Positions 41,710 to 50,074 of a stretch of DNA of 64,000 bases are shown here, piece after piece. The first letter of the stretch is position 1; each line of letters starts with the position of its first letter. The position numbers and the translations under genes were made by a program. Origin of the DNA: Fibrobacter sp. (lineage in GTDB: Bacteria; Fibrobacterota; Fibrobacteria; Fibrobacterales; Fibrobacteraceae); contig JAFVGH010000133.1 of NCBI GenBank assembly GCA_017475045.1, positions 1-64,000 on the forward strand, written 5' to 3'. The notes under the pieces were generated by a model that searched no databases, had not been told where the DNA came from, and saw nothing but the letters and a program-made list of their open reading frames with translations.

Positions 41710-42441
41710 ATGAAAGTAGCTTTAGTAACAGGAGCTTCGAAAGGTATCGGCAAGGCCTGCGCCTTGCGCCTTGCCCGCGACGGTTATACCGTCGTAGTGA
41801 ACTACTCCAGTTCCGATGAGGCAGCAAACGCCACGCTCGACCAGATCAAGGCCGAAGGTGGTGACGGCATGGTTTACAAGGCCGACGTTTCCAAGCTAGA
41901 CGAAGTCAAAGTCATGGTTCGCGAGGTTTTCAAGACCTACGGGCGCATTGACGTGCTGGTGAACAACGCAGGCATCGTTCGCGACGAATACCTGATGATG
42001 ATGAACCCCGCAACCTTGGACAAGTGTTTCGACCTGAACGTGAAGGGCTACTTCTACTGCGCCCAGCAGGTGGCCGTGAAAATGTACAAGCAGAAATCCG
42101 GCGTGATTATCAACATGAGTTCCGTGTCTTCGAAATTCGCATTGGCGGGTCAGGCCGTATACAGCGCCACCAAGGGGGCGGTAAATTCCCTTACCCAGAC
42201 CCTAGCCAAGGAACTGGGCGGTTTTGGCATTCGCGTGAACGCCGTGGCTCCGGGCTTTATCGCTACCGAGATGATCGAGGCCATTCCCGAAGAAACCCGC
42301 AAGGGCTACCTCGAAAAGATACCCTTAAAACGTTTCGGCTCTGCCGACGAAGTGGCAAACATCGTGTCTGCATTGGCCTCTGACCAGTTCGCCTATGTGA
42401 CCGGCCAGGTGTTCGTGCTGGACGGAGGACTTTCCCTATGA
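41710..42441 (+). CDS. 3-oxoacyl-ACP reductase (FabG-like SDR)
   Basis: 243 aa with SDR motifs TGASKGIG, NNAGIV, MSSVSS (catalytic Ser) and YSATKGA (catalytic Tyr and Lys), then NAVAPGFIATEM. The ATG at 41710 is preceded by AAGGAG seven bases away; a TTG two codons earlier is less likely. It reduces the ketoacyl chain made by the KS/CLF fusion. Its last four bases overlap the dehydratase start. This is the window's second ketoreductase; it is closer in sequence to classical FabG than the one at 20674-21402. Confidence 0.92.
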   Translation: MKVALVTGASKGIGKACALRLARDGYTVVVNYSSSDEAANATLDQIKAEGGDGMVYKADVSKLDEVKVMVREVFKTYGRIDVLVNNAGIVRDEYLMMMNPATLDKCFDLNVKGYFYCAQQVAVKMYKQKSGVIINMSSVSSKFALAGQAVYSATKGAVNSLTQTLAKELGGFGIRVNAVAPGFIATEMIEAIPEETRKGYLEKIPLKRFGSADEVANIVSALASDQFAYVTGQVFVLDGGLSL

Positions 42442-42884
42442 TGAACATCTACGAAATCAGCGAAAAGATTGCACAGCGTCCGCCGTTCCAGATGGTCGAA
42501 CGCGTCACGGAACTTGTACCCAACGAATCTGCCGTGGGCATCAAGAACGTAAGCGTGAATGAGCCCTACTTTATGGGGCATTTCCCCGGCACTCCGATTA
42601 TGCCGGGCGTGCTCATTGTGGAAAGTTGCGCCCAGCTTTGTTCCCTAGTGATAGAAAAGCCCGCCGAAGACCTGGAAAAGAACCTGTATGTTCTTTTGAA
42701 AATTGACGGATTCAAGTTCGTGAAGCCGGTAATCCCCGGCGACCAGCTTGAAATTTCTGTCAAGAAGACCAAGGAAGGCGGCGTACTGGTGGGCTTTGAC
42801 TGCATTGTGAAAGTGAACGGCAATATCCACGCGAAGGGAGCTCTCACCTTTACAAGCATTCCAAAGGAATCCTTAGGGAAATAG
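42438..42884 (+). CDS. 3-hydroxyacyl-ACP dehydratase (FabZ/ApeI-like)
   Basis: Hot-dog dehydratase, 148 aa. Core motif YFMGHFPGTPIMPGVLIVES includes the catalytic His and the downstream Glu in VLIVE. The N-terminal QRPPFQMVERV takes the place of the FabZ HRYPFLLVDRV. It introduces trans double bonds after ketoreduction, which repeated cycles turn into a polyene if no enoyl reductase acts. No enoyl reductase is encoded nearby. Starts by ATGA overlap with the ketoreductase. Confidence 0.88.
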   Translation: MMNIYEISEKIAQRPPFQMVERVTELVPNESAVGIKNVSVNEPYFMGHFPGTPIMPGVLIVESCAQLCSLVIEKPAEDLEKNLYVLLKIDGFKFVKPVIPGDQLEISVKKTKEGGVLVGFDCIVKVNGNIHAKGALTFTSIPKESLGK

Positions 42885-42893
42885 AAATCCGTG

Positions 42894-42921
42894 GTCAGTG
42901 GTTAGTGGTTAGTGGCTAGGA
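42894..42921. repeat. Heptanucleotide tandem array, 4 diverged units
   Basis: Units GTCAGTG, GTTAGTG, GTTAGTG, GCTAGGA. It fills the gap between the dehydratase and the acyltransferase, and the acyltransferase's formal GTG start lies inside the third unit. Confidence 0.6.
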
Positions 42922-43619
42922 ACTCAAAGAAAAACCCGCTGGTGGAATGCATCATGCATCTCGTTGTCATCGTGGTGATATACACGGTGCGCGTCTTTAT
43001 GTTTGCCTGGTTCCGCCCGAAGGTCGTCTTTACAGGTGAATCGGTCAAGTCCACTCATCTTAGAACTCCATCGGTGATTATCGCCAACCATACCAGCATG
43101 CTCGACCCGATCATGATGCTTGCCGTATTTTTTTCACACAAGAGCATCGTGGTGGCCAAGGACCAGATTGAAGATCCCCATTTCCGTTGGGCCCTCACCC
43201 GCGCCAAGTGCGTGATTCCCTGTGACCGTTTCAACATGGACACCGAATGGGCTCTGCTTGCCAGGCGGGAACTGGAAAAGGGGAACAACGTCATCATTTT
43301 CCCCGAAGGCAAGTGCCGTTACGACGGGCTGCTGAACGAATTCAAGACCGGATTTGCTTTCCTTGCGCGCAGTACCGGAGCGCCGGTTCTTTCCGTGGGG
43401 CTTGACGGAATCTACAAATTTGGACACCGTACCCGTATCGTGGTAGGAGATGCCGAAAAAATTGAACGGGTGAAGGGAATCACCTCTTCTAAGCACTTGG
43501 CAGAACGGAGCGAATATTTCAGGCAGAAAATCTGGCAGCTCAAGCAGCAGGCCCTTGGCATAGCAGACCCAAAGGTTTTGCCCGTTGCCGCAGAGACCCC
43601 AGAAGAGGTACTGGCATGA
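42912..43619 (+). CDS. PlsC-type acyltransferase
   Basis: 235 aa if begun at GTG 42912, 221 aa if begun at ATG 42954. Motifs are IIANHTSMLDPIM (catalytic His/Asp), FPEGKCRYDG and a hydrophobic anchor HLVVIVVIYTVRVFMFAWF. It transfers an acyl group, probably from ACP or CoA, to a lipid acceptor, like ApeD-type acyltransferases. The ATG at 42954 follows GGTGG eight bases upstream and does not depend on repeat DNA, so it is my preferred start. Its stop overlaps the patatin start (ATGA). Confidence 0.85.
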   Translation: MARNSKKNPLVECIMHLVVIVVIYTVRVFMFAWFRPKVVFTGESVKSTHLRTPSVIIANHTSMLDPIMMLAVFFSHKSIVVAKDQIEDPHFRWALTRAKCVIPCDRFNMDTEWALLARRELEKGNNVIIFPEGKCRYDGLLNEFKTGFAFLARSTGAPVLSVGLDGIYKFGHRTRIVVGDAEKIERVKGITSSKHLAERSEYFRQKIWQLKQQALGIADPKVLPVAAETPEEVLA

Positions 43620-44461
43620 AAACGGGCCTTGTACTAGAAGGAGGCTCTCGCCAGACCATGTTCAGCGCAGGCGTGCTGGACACCTTTATGGACGAAAATA
43701 TTCCCTTCGACTACATCGCGGGCGTTTCTGCCGGGGCACACGCGGCCATCAACTACATTACCCGCCAACAGGGGCGTCTCCGCTTTATCGTCTTGCCCAC
43801 CCGACTCCAAAAGGGGAAGAAATGGGCAAGCAAGTACATCGGCATCCAGAAGGAATTTCACGCCCTGAACTACCTGTCTGCCGACGGCGAAATGCCCTTG
43901 GACTTTGAAGCCTACGCAAATTCCAGAGTCGAATGCGAAATCGGACTCACCTGCTGTGAAACGGGTCGTGCCGAATTCAAATCCGAAAAGCAAGACAAGA
44001 AGCGGCTTCTGGACCTGATTAGCGCCAGTTGCGCCCTGCCCATGCTGTTCCCTATGGCAAAGCTAGATGACAGGCATTACGCCGACGGGTGCATTACCGA
44101 GCCCATTCCATACGAACGGGCCTTCGAAAAAGGATGCGACAAGGTTGTGGCCATATCCACCCACTATCCGGGCGAAGCGGTGACGGATTTTCGCAAGTAC
44201 CGGGCCATCTTGAACCCGCTGTACAAAAACAAGTACCCCAACCTCTTTCGGGCATTGATGGTACGGCTCAAACGGTACGAAAAGAAGTTTAGCCAGATGG
44301 AATCCCTGGAAAAAAAAGGGAAACTGTTCTTGATTCGCCCACTTATTGACCTTTGCGACCAGTTCGATACCGACATGGATAAGATGAACGAATCCTATGA
44401 GCACGGCGTCGAGATGGCAAAACAGCGTATGGAAGACCTGAAGGCATTCCTGGAAATCTAA
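43616..44461 (+). CDS. Patatin-like phospholipase
   Basis: 281 aa, cytoplasmic. The oxyanion-hole loop LVLEGGSRQTMF (5-16) is followed by GVSAGAH with nucleophile Ser38. The catalytic Asp156 is in HYADGCITEP, replacing the usual DGG/DGA. The segment SASCALPMLFP is the usual patatin substrate region, and the Lys-rich C-terminal third (KRYEKKFSQMESLEKKGKLF) could contact membranes. The enzyme would release fatty acids from lipids. Its place inside a polyketide/lipid-transfer operon suggests it edits the acceptor lipid or recycles product. It overlaps the acyltransferase by four bases. Confidence 0.85.
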   Translation: MKTGLVLEGGSRQTMFSAGVLDTFMDENIPFDYIAGVSAGAHAAINYITRQQGRLRFIVLPTRLQKGKKWASKYIGIQKEFHALNYLSADGEMPLDFEAYANSRVECEIGLTCCETGRAEFKSEKQDKKRLLDLISASCALPMLFPMAKLDDRHYADGCITEPIPYERAFEKGCDKVVAISTHYPGEAVTDFRKYRAILNPLYKNKYPNLFRALMVRLKRYEKKFSQMESLEKKGKLFLIRPLIDLCDQFDTDMDKMNESYEHGVEMAKQRMEDLKAFLEI

Positions 44462-44484
44462 CTTAGTGGAATTAGGACCGTCGA

Positions 44485-45240
44485 ATGGCAGAAACAAAGA
44501 AAATCCTCGTAATGGTAGCAAGCCCCAAGAACGAACGGAGCGGCACTCTGATTCCTACCAAGGCCTTTGTCCAGGGCCTTGAAGAAAACGGAAATTTTGA
44601 AACTGAATATATCTTCATCGACAAGATGAACATCAAGCCCTGTCGTGGTTGCCTCAGTTGCTGGGGCCGGCCCGATGGCAGTTGTTTCATCAAGGACGAC
44701 GACGTCCCCGCCATACGTGAAAAGTTAACCAACGCCGACATTGTCATCTGGAGTTTCCCGCTGTTCCTGTTCAGCATTCCCGGGCAGATGAAGGTGTTGA
44801 TGGATCGTATCGTGGGAATGGTCCACCCCTACATGGGCCAAAAACTTCAAGAAGGCGCAAACGCATCCAATTCCAACCTTCATGGGCTTCAGTTCCAAAA
44901 AGAAGGCCAGAAAATCATCTTGCTGTCTAGCTGCGCCTGGTGCGATCTGGACGTGGTTTACGAGCCCATCGTAAAACAGTTCGACATTATCCTAGGGCAC
45001 AAGGGCTACCAGCTTGTGGCCTGCCCCCAGATGCGTGCCCTGCACCACCGGGGTGGGGAACGCAGACTAAACATCTTGCGCAAACGGTACTGGCAGGGCG
45101 GTGCGGAACTCGCAAAGACAGGCAAACTGTCCAAAGAGGCGATAGACCTCATGCAAAAGACTATCTTTAGCGACGAAGCCTACGAGAAACTGGTCGTGGA
45201 ATTCGTGACCCACATGTTCGACCGGGATGACAATTTCTAG
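44485..45240 (+). CDS. Flavodoxin-fold NAD(P)H-dependent oxidoreductase
   Basis: 251 aa. The FMN phosphate loop is MVASPKNERSGT, and a Cys-rich motif KPCRGCLSCW...GSCFIKDDD follows at ~52-75, typical of iron-sulfur-flavoprotein-like FMN reductases. PLFLFSIPGQMKVLMDRI is the second FMN contact. The C-terminal half carries CAWCDLDVVYEPIV. It may reduce a quinone or polyene bond, or supply electrons. It begins 23 bases after the patatin gene. Function in this operon is unknown. Confidence 0.8.
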   Translation: MAETKKILVMVASPKNERSGTLIPTKAFVQGLEENGNFETEYIFIDKMNIKPCRGCLSCWGRPDGSCFIKDDDVPAIREKLTNADIVIWSFPLFLFSIPGQMKVLMDRIVGMVHPYMGQKLQEGANASNSNLHGLQFQKEGQKIILLSSCAWCDLDVVYEPIVKQFDIILGHKGYQLVACPQMRALHHRGGERRLNILRKRYWQGGAELAKTGKLSKEAIDLMQKTIFSDEAYEKLVVEFVTHMFDRDDNF

Positions 45241-45266
45241 TTGTTCCACCAGGCAAGATTTTCCAA

Positions 45267-46334
45267 ATGACCTCGATTGCAGAAACCATAAGACTCCCCT
45301 CTCGGCTGACCGCAGCCAACAGCAGGAATCTTCTGCACAAATGCAAGAATTGCCTCCGCAGGGGCGACCTCTGCCTTGACGGGACAATGCTTGCCCAGAT
45401 GGACTATAGCGGTGACGCTTTTTTTTCCCTGCTAGCCGACCTGTCCGAAAAAACGGGGCACAAGCTAACCCTCGCCCATTTCTGTGACGACATAAAGACT
45501 CACCTAAAAAACCTAAAAAGACAAAAAGTCCCGGCAAGGGAAAAAACCAAGCGGCATTTTCTTGAAATTCTTGGAGAAAAAGGGATAAGGGCAGCCAAGG
45601 GCACTGCCGAAGTTTTCGTGCTGCTGAACATGTCCATCTACTGGAGCCTGCTGGGGCCATTCGACAAGGGAAAAATCAAGTTTCGCGGGACTGCCAAACA
45701 AATTTTTGCACTGGGCAGCGAAGCCATGGGCATCTGTTTTCTGATGGTGGCCCTGATTTGCTTTACCATGGCCCTGCAAAGTTCCTTTATGCTTAAGGCC
45801 GTAGGCGGCGGCTCCTACCTGGCCTCCGGTCTCGGATTCCTGATTTTTGCAGAAATCGGACCGCTTCTGACCACTATCATTCTGGCGGGCCGCTCCGGCA
45901 GTTCCATTGCGGCAGAAATCGCCAATATGTCCGTATGCGAAGAAGTCAAGGCCATCAAGACCATGGCCATTCCGCCTGTTCAATACCTGGTAGTGCCCCG
46001 CTTTATCGCCATGAGCATTTGCACGCCAATCCTTTCTTTCTGCGCATCAATCTGCGGATGCTTCGCCGGATTCCTGATAGCCTTCTTTTTCTTTGACATC
46101 ACCTTTACCAACTATTTCAATTCTATCCGCGAAGGCATCGAGCCGATTCTTTTCTTAAAGAGTTCCATCAAGGCCCTTGTTTTCGGATGGTTGGTCACCC
46201 TTATATCTTGCAACAAGGGGTTGAACGCCACCGGCGGTGCCGAGGCGGTTGGCCTCGCCACAACTTCCAGCGTGGTAACTTCCATTTCTGCAATCATCGT
46301 TGCCGACACCTGCTTCGGCTTCATATTCTACTGA
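45267..46334 (+). CDS. MlaE-type ABC permease with N-terminal STAS-like domain
   Basis: 355 aa. Residues ~30-85 (LCLDGTMLAQMDYSGDAFF ... ADLSEKTGHKLTL) resemble a STAS domain, which some MlaE-type permeases carry. After a basic linker, four to five hydrophobic helices begin at ~145. EIGPLLTTIILAGRSGSSIAAEIANM is the conserved MlaE segment that contacts the ATPase, followed by EEVKAIKTMAIPPVQYLVVPRF. It is the membrane subunit of an MCE lipid transporter with the next three genes. The direction of transport is not fixed by sequence. Confidence 0.9.
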   Translation: MTSIAETIRLPSRLTAANSRNLLHKCKNCLRRGDLCLDGTMLAQMDYSGDAFFSLLADLSEKTGHKLTLAHFCDDIKTHLKNLKRQKVPAREKTKRHFLEILGEKGIRAAKGTAEVFVLLNMSIYWSLLGPFDKGKIKFRGTAKQIFALGSEAMGICFLMVALICFTMALQSSFMLKAVGGGSYLASGLGFLIFAEIGPLLTTIILAGRSGSSIAAEIANMSVCEEVKAIKTMAIPPVQYLVVPRFIAMSICTPILSFCASICGCFAGFLIAFFFFDITFTNYFNSIREGIEPILFLKSSIKALVFGWLVTLISCNKGLNATGGAEAVGLATTSSVVTSISAIIVADTCFGFIFY

Positions 46335-46341
46335 GGACAAA

Positions 46342-47139
46342 ATGGAAGTTCAATCAAAAAATACAATTCTCCGGGTAGATCACCTGAAAGCAGGTTACGG
46401 TGGCAAAACCGTTTTAAACGACATTTCTTTCGATGTGAAAAAAGGCGAGATCCGTATGATTCTGGGGAGCTCCGGCTGCGGAAAATCGACTCTGCTGAAC
46501 AACATCCTAAAACTGATTAAATCCCAAAGCGGAACCATCACCTATTTCGGAAAAACCTTCGGAGCCAAAGAAGGACTGGACAGCGAGACCCGCATGCGTA
46601 CCGGCGTTCTTTTCCAAAACGGAGCCCTGCTTTCGGACCTGACCGTAGCAGAAAACGCCATGCTCCCCCTGATTCGCAGCATGCCCTACATGCCCAAAAG
46701 CCAGATGGAAGCCATCGTTGCCGACAGGTTGGAAAAAGTCCACCTGCTGGACGCGTTCCACAAGTATCCTTCGGAATTGTCTGGGGGCATGAAAAAGCGG
46801 GCTGCCCTCGCCCGTGCCATCGCCCTCAAGCCAGAACTGCTGTTCTGCGACGAACCGTCCACTGGACTGGACCCGGTTACCGCCCGCTCTTTGGACGAAC
46901 TCCTGCTGGAACTTAGGGACACCCTTGGAGTTTCCATGGTTATTGTATCTCACGAGCTAGAAAGCATCAAGATTATATGCGACAGGTTCGTATATTTGCA
47001 GGACGGATACGTACTCATGGACGGAACACTGCAACAAGGACTAGATAGCGAGAACCCTACCCTCTGGAATTTTTTCCGCCGGGAATGCCCCCCTGAAAAA
47101 GACAACAATGAATATTACCATTTCGATTTTCTAGACTAA
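46342..47139 (+). CDS. MlaF-type ABC transporter ATPase
   Basis: 265 aa from ATG 46342, which has GAGGAC at a good distance; a longer reading would start inside the permease gene. Walker A is GSSGCGKST, signature LSGGMKKR, Walker B LLFCDEPSTGLDP, and the switch His is in VIVSHE. It powers the MCE transporter with the upstream permease, seven bases away. The layout matches MlaF. Confidence 0.93.
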   Translation: MEVQSKNTILRVDHLKAGYGGKTVLNDISFDVKKGEIRMILGSSGCGKSTLLNNILKLIKSQSGTITYFGKTFGAKEGLDSETRMRTGVLFQNGALLSDLTVAENAMLPLIRSMPYMPKSQMEAIVADRLEKVHLLDAFHKYPSELSGGMKKRAALARAIALKPELLFCDEPSTGLDPVTARSLDELLLELRDTLGVSMVIVSHELESIKIICDRFVYLQDGYVLMDGTLQQGLDSENPTLWNFFRRECPPEKDNNEYYHFDFLD

Positions 47140-47149
47140 AGAGCGAAAG

Positions 47150-48076
47150 ATGGAAACCACACGCTCCGAAAGAATAAAGATTGGCGCTTTCATGCTCTTT
47201 TGCGGAATACTCATCCTGGTATTCCTGGGCTATGTCCTGTCCCGCTACTTGAACAAGGAATATGACTACTACTACACCATATTCAGCGATTCTGTCATTG
47301 GCCTGTATAACGAAGCCCAGGTCAAACTCAACGGAATTGATGTGGGCAATGTGGTAAGGATTCAAATCGACTCCACGGACTTGAACCAGGTTGTGGTAAT
47401 ATTCCGAGTAAACAGGGGTACTCCAATCAAGCAGGGAACCAGGGCAAGTATGACCCATGGGATTTCCCTTACTGGCGAAAAGCAAATAGTCCTTTCTGGC
47501 GGACGGTTTGACGAACCCAATGTGGAAAGGAATGGTTATGTCCCCGCAGCAGAAAATTCATTTGACAAGTTCGCAAACCAGGCCGGCGACATCGTTGGAA
47601 ATGTAGATGCCCTGGTCGGAAACCTGAACCGCATTTTTTCCAAGGAAAACATAAACAACATAAGCAGCGCCCTGAAAAACCTGGAAAGTGCGACCAGGAA
47701 TTTGGACCAGTTGACACAGAACATATCTTCCCCTATCGAGAATTTCTCTGCTGCAGCCAATTCCATGAAAACCATTCTGGGAGAAATCGAGGAAGCCAAA
47801 ATCGCGGCAAAGGCGGGAACCGATCTGGACCTGATCAAGGAGAAACTGGAAGCCATCGATACCAGGACCATGAACGACAACCTGCAACAGACGCTAGAAT
47901 CCGTAAGGCAGTTGACCGCCCGCCTGGACCAGACCGTCTATAAGAATCAGGACCAAGTAGAAAATGTCATTACCGAACTAAACGCGGTACTTTCCAACAT
48001 GGAAGAATTCTCTCAAAAGATCAAGAACAATCCCTCGGCACTTATCCATTCAGAAGCCAAGGAGAGACGCAAATGA
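47150..48076 (+). CDS. MCE-domain lipid transporter subunit (MlaD-type)
   Basis: 308 aa. An N-terminal membrane helix (IGAFMLFCGILILVFLGYVL) anchors the protein. The MCE domain spans ~40-130, with GLYNEAQVKLNGIDVGNVVRI and ASMTHGISLTGEKQIVLSGG. The rest is coiled-coil-like (SALKNLESATRNLDQLTQNI ... LDQTVYKNQDQVENVITELN), as in MlaD/PqiB relatives that bridge the periplasm. It lies 10 bases after the ATPase and overlaps the lipoprotein gene by four bases. Confidence 0.92.
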   Translation: METTRSERIKIGAFMLFCGILILVFLGYVLSRYLNKEYDYYYTIFSDSVIGLYNEAQVKLNGIDVGNVVRIQIDSTDLNQVVVIFRVNRGTPIKQGTRASMTHGISLTGEKQIVLSGGRFDEPNVERNGYVPAAENSFDKFANQAGDIVGNVDALVGNLNRIFSKENINNISSALKNLESATRNLDQLTQNISSPIENFSAAANSMKTILGEIEEAKIAAKAGTDLDLIKEKLEAIDTRTMNDNLQQTLESVRQLTARLDQTVYKNQDQVENVITELNAVLSNMEEFSQKIKNNPSALIHSEAKERRK

Positions 48077-48696
48077 TTCGATACACGTCATTCTGGGCTG
48101 CGACCCGGAATCTAGCGGCGCTTTTTTTGCTTTCCCTTACCCTGACAGGCTGCTTTGGCGGCGGGACCTCTGAGCCCACCCGCTACTACACTCTCGCCGT
48201 AGAAAACATTTCTGCACCCAAGGCAAGCGGAACTTTTGCAGGCAAGAGCGTAGCCGTAAAGAAATTTACCATCGACCCCGCCTACCAGCGTTCAAATATT
48301 GTCTATCGGGAATCCGCCTACGACTTCATGTTCTATGATTTAGACCTCTGGGCAAGCCGTCCGGAACACATGATTACACGGGTCGTCACGGAATATGTTG
48401 AAAAGAGCAAATTGTTCGAGTCTGTTATTGCGGCAGGCGGCATCATGCCGGATTACGAACTCTCTGGCCACGTCGGGGCAATCGAGGAGGTTGACGAAGG
48501 CAGTTCCCAGTCAGCACACCTGACTATTGGCCTCACATTCAAGAACGTCCAGTCGAGCGCTATCTTGTGGGAGGGCAAATGCGACAAAAGTAGGTCCACC
48601 ACTAGCAGGGAACCGAGAGTTACGGCGGAAGCCCTGTCCAAACTACTGGGCGAATGCTTGGAAGAAAGCCTGAAGGGGATTTCTTCTATAGAATAA
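48073..48696 (+). CDS. ABC transport auxiliary lipoprotein (PqiC-like)
   Basis: 207 aa. A signal sequence ends in a lipobox (LTGC), followed by GGGTSEPTRYYTLAV, the start motif of the PqiC/ABC_trans_aux family. The rest (GKSVAVKKFTIDPAYQRSNIVYRES ... VTEYVEKSKLFESVI ... LTIGLTFKNVQSSAILWEG) follows the family's order. Such proteins sit in the outer membrane and receive lipids from the MCE subunit. It overlaps the MCE gene by four bases and is the last of the lipid-transfer set. Confidence 0.88.
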   Translation: MIRYTSFWAATRNLAALFLLSLTLTGCFGGGTSEPTRYYTLAVENISAPKASGTFAGKSVAVKKFTIDPAYQRSNIVYRESAYDFMFYDLDLWASRPEHMITRVVTEYVEKSKLFESVIAAGGIMPDYELSGHVGAIEEVDEGSSQSAHLTIGLTFKNVQSSAILWEGKCDKSRSTTSREPRVTAEALSKLLGECLEESLKGISSIE

Positions 48697-48724
48697 TTTG
48701 CTAGATTGTCTTGCACCTTTTTTT

Positions 48725-49975
48725 ATGGCGACAGCAAGCATGAGCGAACAACCGAAACTTCTAAAAAATCCGCCGGACCTGAACAAGATTGCAAGGCCCA
48801 ATTGGATTGAAATCAACCTGGATGCCCTCTGCAACAACATCAAGTTCATCCGCAGCCAGATTCCCGCAAACACCAAGATTCTCTTACCCGTAAAGGCCGA
48901 CTCCTACGGGCATGGCAGCCTCGCCTGCTCCTTTGCCGCCAAGTTCGGCGGTGCAGACTACCTGGGAGTGGCCCACATCAGCGAAGGCATGTTACTCCGT
49001 CAGTATGGCATGGACCTGCCCATCTTGGTGCTTGGCCCCTGTACCCCCTCTGACTTTGCCTACTTCGTAGAATTCCAGCTGACGGCGGCCATCACGGATA
49101 TCCGTACCGCCATGGCTTTTGACCAATTCCTGAAAGAGACGGGCACGACTTGCAAGGCCCACCTGGCCGTTGATACGGGCATGAACCGTTACGGTTTTGA
49201 CGCCGAGGACTTCAACAACATTCGTGCGGCCCTCTCCCTCAAGAATTTGTATTTTGAAGGGATGTTCACCCACCTGGCCACCGCCGATATGCCGGGGAAC
49301 CCCAAGACCGACATCCAGATCCAACGCTTTACCCGACTTGTAGATGTGCTGGAAGCGGAAGGTCTCCGCCCTGCCATCTGCCATTGCAGCAGTTCCGCAG
49401 GCACCCTGACCCGCCCCGAGAGCCACTTTGACATGGTGCGCCCGGGTCTGGCCCTTTACGGTTACAACTGCATGGGAGCCGCCCCTTCACCGTGGCCCAT
49501 TAAGCCCGTAATGCGTATCAAGTCTACCATCCGCCACATTCACGACGTGAAGCCCGGTGAGACAGTAAGCTATGGCGGTTACTGGATGGCTCAGCAGCCC
49601 ACCCGTATCGCCACCGTGGCCATCGGTTACGGTGACGGCTACCTCCGCGGTGGCTACAACAAGGGGTTCCTGTTTATCCGTGGGCAGCTCTGCCCGATTC
49701 TCGGCCGCGTGTGCATGGACGCCACTATGGTGGACGTGAGCCACATTCCCGATGTTCAGGTTGGCGAAACCGTCGACGTGGTGAACGGCGAACTGGACCA
49801 CCGCATTTCTATGGAAAGCGTGGCCGACGACCACCACACCATTCCCTACGAATTCACTAGCCGTGTGGCCCGCCGCTTGTACCGCAAATACTACTGGAAA
49901 AACCGCCTGGTACGCTGGGACTACCTACGCCAAGAATTCGGTGTGAAAGACTACAGGGAATTCCCGCTGCGGTAA
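48725..49975 (+). CDS. alr: Alanine racemase
   Basis: Makes D-alanine for peptidoglycan. The PLP Lys57 lies in LPVKADSYGHG. Other landmarks are NWIEINLDAL, VDTGMNRYGF, HCSSSAGTL, VRPGLALYGYN, VSYGGYWMA (with the catalytic Tyr) and GRVCMDATMVDVSHI. 416 aa from ATG 48725; ATG 48740 is a close alternative. The C-terminal tail with RRLYRKYYWKNRLVRWDYL is ~40 residues longer than minimal Alr. It begins 28 bases after the lipid-transporter lipoprotein on the same strand, so it may share the transcript or have a promoter at 48700-48725. A strong terminator follows. Confidence 0.94.
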   Translation: MATASMSEQPKLLKNPPDLNKIARPNWIEINLDALCNNIKFIRSQIPANTKILLPVKADSYGHGSLACSFAAKFGGADYLGVAHISEGMLLRQYGMDLPILVLGPCTPSDFAYFVEFQLTAAITDIRTAMAFDQFLKETGTTCKAHLAVDTGMNRYGFDAEDFNNIRAALSLKNLYFEGMFTHLATADMPGNPKTDIQIQRFTRLVDVLEAEGLRPAICHCSSSAGTLTRPESHFDMVRPGLALYGYNCMGAAPSPWPIKPVMRIKSTIRHIHDVKPGETVSYGGYWMAQQPTRIATVAIGYGDGYLRGGYNKGFLFIRGQLCPILGRVCMDATMVDVSHIPDVQVGETVDVVNGELDHRISMESVADDHHTIPYEFTSRVARRLYRKYYWKNRLVRWDYLRQEFGVKDYREFPLR

Positions 49976-49991
49976 ATAACGATTAATCTTC

Positions 49992-50023
49992 GGCAAGCAC
50001 AGCTTGCCTCGCGCATACGCGAG
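49992..50023. repeat. Two adjacent short inverted repeats
   Basis: GGCAAGC-ACA-GCTTGCC (49992-50008) and CTCGCG-CATA-CGCGAG (50008-50023). Two stem-loops side by side after alr, just upstream of the terminator. They could be a repeat element or RNA-stabilising hairpins. Confidence 0.5.
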
Positions 50024-50036
50024 CACCTATCAATGT

Positions 50037-50070
50037 AAAAAAAAGAGGCCTAAACAGGCCTCTTTTTTTT
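50037..50070. terminator. Bidirectional rho-independent terminator
   Basis: AAAAGAGGCCT, loop AAAC, AGGCCTCTTTTTTTT. Runs of A and T on both sides make it work for alr and the convergent lipoprotein. Confidence 0.92.
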
Positions 50071-50074
50071 GAAC

